Source: Lentibacter algarum
GTDB taxonomy: Bacteria > Pseudomonadota > Alphaproteobacteria > Rhodobacterales > Rhodobacteraceae
Length of the DNA stretch: 64,000 bases
Reading direction: 5' to 3'
Assembly (NCBI RefSeq): GCF_018860975.1
Contig: NZ_JAHKQI010000009.1
Location: 237,055 to 301,054 of the forward strand
This document shows, piece by piece, positions 34,747 to 43,222 of this stretch. The position numbers and the translations under genes were made by a program. Numbering within the stretch: the stretch's first letter is position 1; every line of letters begins with the position of its first letter. Under the pieces are notes generated by a model. It ran no database searches. It saw nothing but the letters and a program-made list of their open reading frames with translations, and was not told the origin of the DNA.

Positions 34747-36039
34747 ATGATGAAGCGTACTAAGGAGCAATTGCTCGTCGACCGAACCCGCTATCTGGGG
34801 CCCAATGTCTCGACGTTTTACGACGATCCTGTGCATGTCGTGCGCGGCGAAGGAGTCTGGCTGTGGGATGCCGACGGGCGCAAGTATCTTGATTGCTACA
34901 ACAACGTTCCGCATGTCGGCCATTGCAATCCGCGCGTGGTCGAGGCGATCTGCCGCCAGGCGTCGACGCTCAACACCCATACGCGTTATCTGCATGACGG
35001 CATCCTGGACTATGTTGAAAAACTGACCGGGACGATGGACGCCTCGCTTGATACTGCTATCCTGACCTGCACCGGATCCGAGGCCAATGATATTGCCCTG
35101 CGCATGGCCGAGGGAACGACCGGCAAACGTGGTATCATCGCCACCGACGCGACATACCATGGTAACACCGCGCTGGTCAGCCAGTTGAGCAAATCCAACC
35201 CGCCCAGCGTCGGCTTCGGGTTGGGGCAGTTTTTCCGGTTTGTCGAAGCACCCGATAGCTATCGCAATCCGGATCCGGACGGGGCCAAGTTTGCTCAATC
35301 CGTGGCCGAGCAGATTGAAGCGCATGAGAAATCCGGTATCGGGTTTGCCGCGTTGCTGATCTGTCCCTATTTCCTCAATGAGGGGTTTCCCGACACTCCC
35401 GATGGCTGGCTGAAGCCCACTGCCGAAGTCGTTCGCAAGGCCGGTGGCTTGCTGATCTGTGACGAGGTTCAGTCTGGTTTTGGCCGCACCGGAACCCACA
35501 TGTGGGCGCATGAAAAAATGGGTGTGGTGCCCGATGTGATGACTTTGGGCAAACCGATGGGCAATGGCCATCCGATTGGAGGCGTGGTGACCCGAGGTGA
35601 GATTTTGCAGACATTTCGCTCGGGCTACCGTTACTTCAACACGTTTGGCGGCAATCCGGTCTCGTGCGCGGCGGCGATGGCGGTTCTGGAAGAGATCGAG
35701 GACAAGGCCCTTGTTCGGCATGCCAACACGGTTGGGCAACATGCCCGCAAAAGACTGGAAGCCTTGCAGGCCAAGTATGAGGTCATTGGAGATATCCGTG
35801 GCTCAGGCTTGGTTTTCGGGGCCGAAATGGTGCTGGATCGGGACAGCAAAGAACCGGCCAGTGAATTCACCGACCGTGTGATCAATGCGATGCGCCAACG
35901 CGGCATCCTCCATTCCAAATTGGGACGCCATAAGAACACGCTGAAAATCCGCCCGCCTATGCCGTTCTCGGTTGAAAACGCCGATCTTCTGTTCGACACG
36001 CTGGACGAGGTTTTGGCCGAAACCCGGCTTGCGCCATGA
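34747..36039 (+). CDS. Class III PLP aminotransferase / phospho-lyase
   Basis: The 430 residues carry the full class III signature: CTGSEANDIALRMA near 108, LLICDEVQSGFGRTG with Asp239 facing the cofactor, and PLP-binding Lys269 in MTLGKPMGNG. The next gene, an APH-type kinase, overlaps it by four bases. A class III enzyme paired with such a kinase recalls the hydroxylysine kinase/5-phosphohydroxylysine phospho-lyase and the phosphoethanolamine phospho-lyase systems, so the reaction may be elimination of phosphate from a phosphorylated amino alcohol rather than transamination. That role is inferred from context only. Confidence 0.88.
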   Translation: MMKRTKEQLLVDRTRYLGPNVSTFYDDPVHVVRGEGVWLWDADGRKYLDCYNNVPHVGHCNPRVVEAICRQASTLNTHTRYLHDGILDYVEKLTGTMDASLDTAILTCTGSEANDIALRMAEGTTGKRGIIATDATYHGNTALVSQLSKSNPPSVGFGLGQFFRFVEAPDSYRNPDPDGAKFAQSVAEQIEAHEKSGIGFAALLICPYFLNEGFPDTPDGWLKPTAEVVRKAGGLLICDEVQSGFGRTGTHMWAHEKMGVVPDVMTLGKPMGNGHPIGGVVTRGEILQTFRSGYRYFNTFGGNPVSCAAAMAVLEEIEDKALVRHANTVGQHARKRLEALQAKYEVIGDIRGSGLVFGAEMVLDRDSKEPASEFTDRVINAMRQRGILHSKLGRHKNTLKIRPPMPFSVENADLLFDTLDEVLAETRLAP

Positions 36040-37013
36040 CGGATGTTGTAGATCAGGCACTGGCGCTTTGGGGCTTTGACGGCGCGACTTGCCGGCTGAT
36101 TGCCGAGCGGGAGAACCGGGTGTTTCGAGTGGATCATCACGGGAAAGCCTATGCCTTGCGGCTTCACCGCGCGGGTTATCGCACTGACGCCGAGCTGTGG
36201 TCCGAGCTGCAATGGGTGGCTGAGTTGGGCCGCGGCGGGCTGAATGTGCCTGCGCCCGTCCCGTCGGCAGCAGGCAAGGTTCTGCACATCGTCGAGGGCA
36301 TTCAGATTGATGTTCTGACTTGGCTGTCAGGCGCGCCAGTCGGCGAAACCGGCAAGCCCTTGCAGACCAATGACCGTATCGGGCTCTTTCACAAGATCGG
36401 CCAGGAAATGGCGCGGATGCATATGATATCGGATGCGTGGACCCTGCCCGAGGGGTTCACCCGGTGCCAGTGGGATCGCGCGGGCTTGGTGGGCGACGCG
36501 CCTGTCTGGGGGCGGTTCTGGGAGAACCCGACCTTGTCTGACGACCAGCGCTCGATGTTTCAGAGCTTGCGCGACTCATTGCAAAGCGACCTATCGCGGC
36601 TTGAAGGTAAGTCGGACTATGGCCTGATCCACGCCGACTTGGTGCGCGAGAACGTGCTTGCTGACGGTGGAGAGCTTCAGCTGATCGATTTTGACGATGC
36701 AGGGTTCGGCTTCCGGCTGTTTGACTTGGCCACCACCTTGCTGAAAAACCGCAGCGAGCCGGATTATCAGGCTTTAAAGCAGGCGCTTGTCACCGGCTAT
36801 CTTTCAATCCGAGAGATTGACCTAGCGGCGCTCGATCTGTTCCTGTTAGCGCGCGCCGTCACATACGTTGGCTGGATCATACCCCGCATGGATGAGGCCG
36901 GGTCCGAGGCCCGGAATGCGCGCTTCATCGACATCGCAACGGACCTGGCACATGAGTATCTGGCCCGGATGGGTTCGCCCCGAGATGGCCGAAATGGAGA
37001 TGCTGCATCGTGA
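36036..37013 (+). CDS. APH-family small-molecule kinase
   Basis: The 325 residues have a protein-kinase-like fold of the aminoglycoside phosphotransferase group. The catalytic loop is His199-x-Asp201-x4-Asn206 (GLIHADLVRENVL) and the metal-binding Asp218 lies in QLIDFDDAGFGFRLFDLA. The N-terminal nucleotide-binding part is YALRLHRAGYRTDAELWSE. Its ATG overlaps the upstream stop (ATGA), so it is coupled to the class III enzyme. Homoserine kinase type II and hydroxylysine kinase share this layout. I infer phosphorylation of an amino alcohol that the partner enzyme then processes. Confidence 0.82.
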   Translation: MTDVVDQALALWGFDGATCRLIAERENRVFRVDHHGKAYALRLHRAGYRTDAELWSELQWVAELGRGGLNVPAPVPSAAGKVLHIVEGIQIDVLTWLSGAPVGETGKPLQTNDRIGLFHKIGQEMARMHMISDAWTLPEGFTRCQWDRAGLVGDAPVWGRFWENPTLSDDQRSMFQSLRDSLQSDLSRLEGKSDYGLIHADLVRENVLADGGELQLIDFDDAGFGFRLFDLATTLLKNRSEPDYQALKQALVTGYLSIREIDLAALDLFLLARAVTYVGWIIPRMDEAGSEARNARFIDIATDLAHEYLARMGSPRDGRNGDAAS

Positions 37014-37062
37014 TTTCAATACTCGCGAACGCGCCCTACCCCTGTTCCACCAGATCTTGCCA

Positions 37063-40000
37063 CTAGGCGCTCGCGGTCGCCTCAACCTCTGATCGAAGCC
37101 TGCGTGCTGCACCACCGGGTGCTGCGCCCCAGACGGCAATCCAACGGTAGAAAATCGGCGTGAGAAACAAGGTGAACACGGTTGCGAAACCCAAGCCGCC
37201 GACGATCACCCAACCGACGGCAATCCGGGCTTCGGCCCCCGCGCCGGAGGTCAGGATCAACGGCAGACCACCAAAGACCGTAGAAACCATCGTCATCATC
37301 ACTGGTCGGATCCTCAGGCGTAGCGCACTTCGGATTGCGCTTTCGATGTCGGCGCCCGCTTCGCGCAGCTGGTTTGCGAATTCGACAATCAGGATACCGT
37401 TTTTGGCCATCACCCCGATCAGCATCACAAGGCCGATCTGGCTGTAGTAGTTCAGCGAACCGCCGGTCATCGAGATTGCCAGCAGCGCGGCGGCAAGCCC
37501 GAAGGGCACAGTCAACATGATGACAACCGCACTGGCAAAGCTTTCGAACTGCGCTGCCAGCACCAGAAGCACGACGACCAGCGCCACGCCGAAGACCATG
37601 TAGATTCCGGCTTGGGAATCGTCGAGCGTCGCGGCCTCGCCGGTGAAGATGATGCCCATGCCATCGGGCAGAACTTCGTCGGAAATCGCAAGCAAACGGT
37701 CCATCGCGGTCGACAGGTCAACGCCCTCGCCGAGGTTCGCCTGCATCGAGACGGACAACGCGCCGCCCAGACGTTCGATTTGCGCATCGCTCACCACCGT
37801 TTCCAGCGCAGCGACGGCGGACAGTGGGATATAGGCACCGCTGGCGAGGCGGATGGACATGGACGCGATGTCGGACGGATCGTCAATCGGCGGCCCGCCG
37901 GGGACGACATTGACGTCCACTTCGATGTCATCGGCAAAGACGCTGACCGCAACGTCGCCCTGAACCATGGCGCGAACGATGGCGGAGATATCCGAACTGT
38001 TGAGTCCCATATCGCCCGCCGCGCTGTCATCCACCGTCACCGCCAACTGTGCATTGACGCTGTTGTTGGACAGTTGCGGGTTCTGGAAAGTCGCATCCTG
38101 CGACATGGCCGCGGCAAGGGCGTCGGCGGCTTCCGTCATTTTCGCAAGATTGGTGCCGGTGACGGCAAAGCTGAGCCCGCCACCCGCGCCACGAATGTTG
38201 AGGCTGTTGGTCGAGCGCGCACTGACCTGCACCCCGGGCACAGAGGCCAGTCGGCCACTGATCTGCGCAATCAGCTCTTGCTGGGTAAAGTCACGCTCGG
38301 CCCAGTCCGGCAGGCGGACGACAATAAACGCACTGGTACCGCCGCGGACGCCAATGATGCTCTGTACCGTCTCGATCTGCCCGCTCTGCTGGTAGGGAGC
38401 GAGGATGTCTTCGACCAGCAGGACCTGCGTGTCGAGATAGTCAATCGTTGTGTCCGACGCGCCGCGCGCCTGTACGAGGAAGAAACCACGGTCTTCTTGC
38501 GGTGTGACGGCGGAGGGCAGCGTCATCGCGGCGCCCATGGCGATCATGGCAAAGCCTATGGCGACCGCCAAAACCAGCAGAGGCGTGCGGATGGCAAAAT
38601 CCATGACCCGGTCAAAGCTGCGCGCCAGAATGCCCGGCTCGGTTTGCCCGGCATTGGCCTGTGTCTTGCCGGGGTCTAGAAGGGCCGACAGCACCGGTGC
38701 GAGGGTGAGCGCGGTGATCGACGAAAGTGTGACCGCGAAGGCCAACACAAAACCAAATTCTGAGAAGACACCGCCCGCCTGCCCCGGCAAAAACGAAATC
38801 GGAATGAAGACCGCGGCGAGTGTTGCCGTGGTTGAGATGACGGCAAAGAAGACCTCGTTGGAGCCCGATGAAGCGGCGGCGAAAGCGCCCATACCGGACT
38901 TGCGCTTGCGCACGATATTCTCGACCACGACGATGGCATCATCCACGACCATTCCGGTCGCCAGAACCAGCGCCAGGAGGCTGATCGTATTGACGGAAAA
39001 TCCCGTGAGCCAGATCGCCGCCAATGTGCCGATCAAGGCCACCGGGATCGTGACCGCGGGGATCAACGTCGCCCGTGGGGAGCGCAGGAACAAAAATATC
39101 ACGGCAATGACGATACCGGTTGCCATGAGGATGGATTTGACGACTTCGTTGATCGACCCTCCGATGAAAACCCCGTCGTTTGACGTGATGAGCAGTTGCA
39201 CACCTTCGGGCAACTGGTCGCGCAATTCCTCGACGGCGACAGCGACATCGCGCGAGATATCCAGCGTGTTGCCAACAGATTGGCGGGTGATATCGAGGCC
39301 AATGGCAGTTTCGCCGTTCACGCGGGTATAGACGCTGGCGTCTTCCGGGATCAGCTGCACAAAGGCGATATCGGCCACTTGGGTCGTGTCGTTGATCGGC
39401 AGTTGGTTGATAGTCTCGACGGTGACATCCTTGCTGCCGACCCGGAGCGAGAGGGTCTGGGATTCGCTTGAAAGCGCACCAAGGGCAGTGTCATCGCGAA
39501 GTTGTGCAAGCGCGGTAGAGACGTCAAAGATGGTCAGCCCACGGCTGAGCAGAGACGGCATGTTCACGGCCACGCGGAACTCGTCGGCCCGGTCGCCGCG
39601 CAGGGTCACTTCTGCGATGCCGTCGATCAGAGAGAGCCGTTCGTAGACTGGGCCCTCGGCAAGCTGGGTGAGCGTGTCGAGGTCGGTATCGCCCAACAGC
39701 GCAAGGCGAATGATGGCGTCGGCGTTGCTGTCGCTTTTGCTGACGACGGGATCGTCGATATCATCGGGCAGAGAGCGCAGGGTGCCCGACACAAGCTCGC
39801 GCGCCTCATTGGCGGCCACGTTGACGTCAGTTCCATCGGACAGATCGATGGTGATGCGGCTCGACCCCGTGCTGGAGGTCGACTCGATATAGGACATGCC
39901 TTCAAGCGCACTCAACGCATCTTCGAGGGCCTGGGTGACCTCGCTGTCCACCGTGCTCGCCACCGCGCCCTCATAGGTGGTGCGCACGGAAATCACCGGA

Positions 40001-40152
40001 TTGTCCACATCGGGCATTTCGCGGACATCGACGCTGGTGAGCGCCGCAAGACCGGCAATGATGATGAGCAGGTTCAGCACGATCCCGAAGATCGGTCGCG
40101 CGACAAAGGTATCCGCGAAACCGGCTTTGTGGGCTCTCTTTTCGAAACTCAT
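37063..40152 (-). CDS. RND efflux transporter, inner-membrane pump
   Basis: The 1,029 residues are the normal size for an AcrB/HAE1-type proton-driven pump. GIVLNLLIIIAGLAALTSV is the first span. Transmembrane helix 4 carries the Asp pair in GMVVDDAIVVVENI, required for proton coupling in this family. QIGLVMLIGVMAKNGILIVE is the fourth-from-last-span signature. Its ATG overlaps the stop of the adaptor gene by four bases. No outer-membrane factor is encoded next to it. Substrates are unknown. Confidence 0.93.
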   Translation of the reverse strand: MSFEKRAHKAGFADTFVARPIFGIVLNLLIIIAGLAALTSVDVREMPDVDNPVISVRTTYEGAVASTVDSEVTQALEDALSALEGMSYIESTSSTGSSRITIDLSDGTDVNVAANEARELVSGTLRSLPDDIDDPVVSKSDSNADAIIRLALLGDTDLDTLTQLAEGPVYERLSLIDGIAEVTLRGDRADEFRVAVNMPSLLSRGLTIFDVSTALAQLRDDTALGALSSESQTLSLRVGSKDVTVETINQLPINDTTQVADIAFVQLIPEDASVYTRVNGETAIGLDITRQSVGNTLDISRDVAVAVEELRDQLPEGVQLLITSNDGVFIGGSINEVVKSILMATGIVIAVIFLFLRSPRATLIPAVTIPVALIGTLAAIWLTGFSVNTISLLALVLATGMVVDDAIVVVENIVRKRKSGMGAFAAASSGSNEVFFAVISTTATLAAVFIPISFLPGQAGGVFSEFGFVLAFAVTLSSITALTLAPVLSALLDPGKTQANAGQTEPGILARSFDRVMDFAIRTPLLVLAVAIGFAMIAMGAAMTLPSAVTPQEDRGFFLVQARGASDTTIDYLDTQVLLVEDILAPYQQSGQIETVQSIIGVRGGTSAFIVVRLPDWAERDFTQQELIAQISGRLASVPGVQVSARSTNSLNIRGAGGGLSFAVTGTNLAKMTEAADALAAAMSQDATFQNPQLSNNSVNAQLAVTVDDSAAGDMGLNSSDISAIVRAMVQGDVAVSVFADDIEVDVNVVPGGPPIDDPSDIASMSIRLASGAYIPLSAVAALETVVSDAQIERLGGALSVSMQANLGEGVDLSTAMDRLLAISDEVLPDGMGIIFTGEAATLDDSQAGIYMVFGVALVVVLLVLAAQFESFASAVVIMLTVPFGLAAALLAISMTGGSLNYYSQIGLVMLIGVMAKNGILIVEFANQLREAGADIESAIRSALRLRIRPVMMTMVSTVFGGLPLILTSGAGAEARIAVGWVIVGGLGFATVFTLFLTPIFYRWIAVWGAAPGGAARRLRSEVEATASA

Positions 40153-41273
40153 GCGCCCGGCCCTTTGCCTGCACCTGCGGCTGTGACCTGCGCCCCTTCG
40201 CGCAGCTTGGACGCGCCTTCCGCCACGATCTGCGCACCCAGGGGGGCTTCGGTCTCAACCCAGACCTGATCTCCTTCGCGGAAACGGATGGTGACCGGAA
40301 CGCGACGGGTGCTGCCTTCCTCGACGACCCATATGCCCGCGCCGCTGCGGTCCCATGTGATGGCCGTTGCGGGCACGACGGGAAAGGGGTCGGTCTCTTC
40401 GGTCATGCGGATGGCAAAGGTCATGCCGGCGAGCAGCAACCCCTCGGGGTTTGCGACTTCCGCCTGCACCGTGGCACTGCGGGTTACGCTGTCGAGCCGG
40501 CTGTCGAAAGCGGTGATCTCGCCCTCGAAAATACGCCCCGCATATGTGGGTGTCGAGACGAGGACGGGCTTGCCCTCGGTCAAAAGGCCGATGGAGCGTT
40601 CCGGCACTTCGAACGTGGCGAGCAGGCTGGTGGTATCGTCAATTGTCACGATGGCCTTACCGCTCGACACGCGGTCGCCCAGGCTGACGTCACTGAGCCC
40701 CAACCGGCCAGAGATCGGTGCCACGATCGTACGGTCGTCTAGTGCGACCTGGGCCAGCCCCACATTGGCTTCGGCCAAACGCAACGCCACGCGCGCCTCC
40801 GACAGCTGCACGTCCGTCACGACAGAATTGCCATTGCTGCGCAGCCCTTCATAGCGGGTGACAGTGGCCTGTGCCTGATCGCGGTTGGCCTCGGCGATCT
40901 CAAGCGCCAGCCGTTCCGTGCGATCATCCAGTTGCAAAAGGACATCGCCCTTTTCAACCATCGCATTGGCAAGCAGCGCAGTTTCGACCACTTCCCCCCC
41001 ATCGGTCGCGGTCACTTCGGTGCGGCGAAGCGAGACGGCACTGCCAACGGTCCTCAGAATGAGTGTATGTTCGCGGGCCTCTAGCGGCGTAAGAACCACC
41101 GTCGTTGCCCGGCCCTGCCTCCGCTGCCCTGATTGCGCGCCCTGCGGCGCATCAGCTGTTACGTTCGCGCTGCCGCCCCAGAACTGCGCGACCTGTTCGG
41201 GCACACCGAATGCGACGCCATAGGCGCCCGCGACTATGATGAGGGATAAAGCGGCGTAAAGTAATCTTTTCAT
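40149..41273 (-). CDS. RND efflux periplasmic adaptor (membrane fusion protein)
   Basis: This links the RND pump to an outer-membrane channel. From ATG 41273 it has 374 residues with an N-terminal membrane anchor (MKRLLYAALSLIIVAGAYGV). It has lipoyl/barrel features (VEKGDVLLQLDDRTERLALE; VALDDRTIVAPISGRLGLSD) and the beta-barrel VLVSTPTYAGRIFEGEITAF. AGGAG lies 12 bp upstream of this start; a TTG at 41318 is also in frame. It is first in the two-gene operon with the pump. The 333 bp beyond it (41274-41607) contain no recognisable gene and no adjacent regulator. Confidence 0.92.
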   Translation of the reverse strand: MKRLLYAALSLIIVAGAYGVAFGVPEQVAQFWGGSANVTADAPQGAQSGQRRQGRATTVVLTPLEAREHTLILRTVGSAVSLRRTEVTATDGGEVVETALLANAMVEKGDVLLQLDDRTERLALEIAEANRDQAQATVTRYEGLRSNGNSVVTDVQLSEARVALRLAEANVGLAQVALDDRTIVAPISGRLGLSDVSLGDRVSSGKAIVTIDDTTSLLATFEVPERSIGLLTEGKPVLVSTPTYAGRIFEGEITAFDSRLDSVTRSATVQAEVANPEGLLLAGMTFAIRMTEETDPFPVVPATAITWDRSGAGIWVVEEGSTRRVPVTIRFREGDQVWVETEAPLGAQIVAEGASKLREGAQVTAAGAGKGPGA

Positions 41274-41607
41274 GGTTCTTGTGGCTCCTGAGGGCTCCGT
41301 CGGGGGAGTGTCAGCCAAGTGCCGAGATCAACCTTGGGTGGCGAGAGATGTATCATAAAGAAGGTCCTGAGGTGCCTGTGTTTGTTCTGATACGGGCACT
41401 GAAACACATTCCGTCGCTCGTGTTTCGATTTTTTTCAGCTAACCTGTGCGAAAAATTAGCGCTCACGGCGCAGAAAGGCTGAACCCCCCGATCAGCGGGT
41501 AGTGATCTGTGGGCCAGACCCCGCCGAAACCCGCCACCTCAAGGCGCACTTAGGCGGTTGGCGTGCCCCCATCGGGTGGTCTGGTTTGATCGTTTGTGCC
41601 TTTGGTC

Positions 41608-42027
41608 CTATGAAGCGATGCTTTCCGGCGCGGGTGGCCGATAGCCTAGGGCGCAGTGTGGCCTAACGGTGTTGTAGTGAACCCGCCAATGCTCGATCAG
41701 GGTTTGAGCCTCGCGCAGGTTGTCAAAGATTTCGCCGTTGAGCAGTTCATCGCGGAACCTGGCGTTGAAGCTTTCACAGGAGCCGTTCTCCCAAGGTGAC
41801 CCTGGTTCGATGTAGGCTGTCTTGGCACCCATAGCAGTGATTCAGTCCCGCATTTTCTGAGCAATAAACTCCGAGCCACTGTCCGACCTTATCTATTCCG
41901 GCGGGCCACGCAGAATGAACAGGTCTGTCAGTGCGTCCAGCACATCGGTGGAGCTGAGCTTGCGATCGACGCGGATCATGAGTGCCTTTCTGGTGTATTC
42001 ATCGATGATATTCAGTGTTCGGTAGGC
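41608..42027 (-). pseudogene. IS3-family transposase (OrfB) remnant with two stops
   Basis: One frame reads AYRTLNIIDEYTRKALMIRV, then DVLDALTDLFILRGPPE, a TAG, IRSDSGSEFIAQKMRD, a TGA, then GAKTAYIEPGSPWENGSCES and PHCALGYRPPAPES. This is the DDE integrase core of an IS3-group OrfB. The D of RSDSG and the E of ENGSCES are present, but the N-terminal part is missing and two nonsense codons interrupt the frame. No terminal inverted repeats were found. A 9-bp inverted pair GGTGTCCCC/GGGGACACC at 42035-42074 follows directly. Confidence 0.88.
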
Positions 42028-42089
42028 TCAACTGGGTGTCCCCAGCGATCCAAGTGGAAACCGCCGGGGACACCGCAACTCGCTACCGA

Positions 42090-43202
42090 TTATCCGCGCG
42101 AACGCGTGTTCTTGGGATCGTAGATCGCTCCGGTGTGGATTTTGGCGGCTTTGACCTCCCCGACGTCGACGGGCTGGCCATCAACTGCCATCTCGCGGGT
42201 CACGTAGCCCATGGCCAGAGCCCGACCAACCGAATGCCCCATGCCTGCCGAAGTTACCTGACCAACTTCTTGGCCGGCGGATGTCAATGCTGCGCCAGCT
42301 TCGGGAACATCCGCCCCCTCCGGCATTTCAATCAGCACCAAAGCGCGGTCCGTGCCGGTTTTCTTCAGCGCCTCGACGACGGCCTTGCCAGGGTAATTCG
42401 TTTCCTTGGCGCGGATCGTCCAGCCAAGGCCGGCTTCAACAGGGTTGTTGTCTTCGGTTATGTCGCGGCCAAAAATCGGATAGCGCTTCTCGATCCGCAG
42501 AGACACCATCGCAGCAACACCACAGGGCACCAGCCCCTTGTTTGCGCCAGCTTCCAAAATCGCCTCATAGAGGTCCTCGGCATTCTGGGTTGGAATGAAC
42601 AGTTCGAAACCCAATTCACCGGTAAAGCCGGTGCGCGAGATGATGACATCATCCACACCATTTAGAGTCGTTTCGACGATTTCGAATGGCTTCAGGGCAT
42701 CGTTTGTCAGGTCTGCATTGGTCAATTCTTGCAGGCAGGCGCGTGATTGCGGCCCTTGAATCGACAGCGATGTATAGCGGTAACCCAAAGAGACAACATT
42801 TACCTCCATGTTTTTGCCAGCATCTTTCAGATGATCGACAATGACATTTACACGATGCGGTGCCGGACAGACCCAGAATTTACCCGCGTTCACGCGCCAG
42901 ACGATGACGTCGTCCAAAAAGCCGCCTTTGTCGTTGAGGATACCACAATAGGTTCCCTTCATGTCGGGCAGTTTTGTCACATCCGCAACATGGGTTTCGT
43001 TGATCAAACGCTCGGCGTCGCTGCCTGTAACTTCTACAAGGAACTGGCCAAATATCTCGAACAGGCCGGCCTTTTCGCGGGTTGTCAGATGCTCGGTTCT
43101 GGGGTCGCTAAATGCGATCGGTGCAAAGTATCCGCCGGCATTGCGCACATTGGCACCACGCTTGATGAAGGCATGATAAAGGGGAGTTTTCTTGGCTTCC
43201 AT
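42090..43202 (-). CDS. GcvT-family aminomethyltransferase-like protein
   Basis: This is predicted to transfer a methyl-derived one-carbon unit from a substrate to tetrahydrofolate. It is a 370-residue stand-alone GcvT protein: ERLINETHVADVTKLPDMKG, GPQSRACLQELTNADLTND, SRTGFTGELGFELFIP and EKRYPIFGRDITEDNNPVEA follow the family order, as does the C-terminal GHSVGRALAMGYVTREMA. It lacks the dehydrogenase half found in the 46543 protein. It ends the minus-strand operon. It is not DmdA, whose sequence I recall as quite different. The real glycine-cleavage system has further genes, none of which are here. Confidence 0.88.
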   Translation of the reverse strand: MEAKKTPLYHAFIKRGANVRNAGGYFAPIAFSDPRTEHLTTREKAGLFEIFGQFLVEVTGSDAERLINETHVADVTKLPDMKGTYCGILNDKGGFLDDVIVWRVNAGKFWVCPAPHRVNVIVDHLKDAGKNMEVNVVSLGYRYTSLSIQGPQSRACLQELTNADLTNDALKPFEIVETTLNGVDDVIISRTGFTGELGFELFIPTQNAEDLYEAILEAGANKGLVPCGVAAMVSLRIEKRYPIFGRDITEDNNPVEAGLGWTIRAKETNYPGKAVVEALKKTGTDRALVLIEMPEGADVPEAGAALTSAGQEVGQVTSAGMGHSVGRALAMGYVTREMAVDGQPVDVGEVKAAKIHTGAIYDPKNTRSRG

Positions 43203-43222
43203 GATAGGTTTCCGTTTCTATT

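Noticed and set aside
37612..38679. A 355-codon plus-strand frame inside the RND pump gene
   Set aside because: It is antisense to a complete, highly conserved RND transporter and shows no recognisable content.
42090..43202. Dimethylsulfoniopropionate demethylase (DmdA)
   Set aside because: Tempting in a marine alphaproteobacterium, but the sequence does not match the DmdA N-terminal and mid-protein patterns I recall. A general GcvT assignment is safer.
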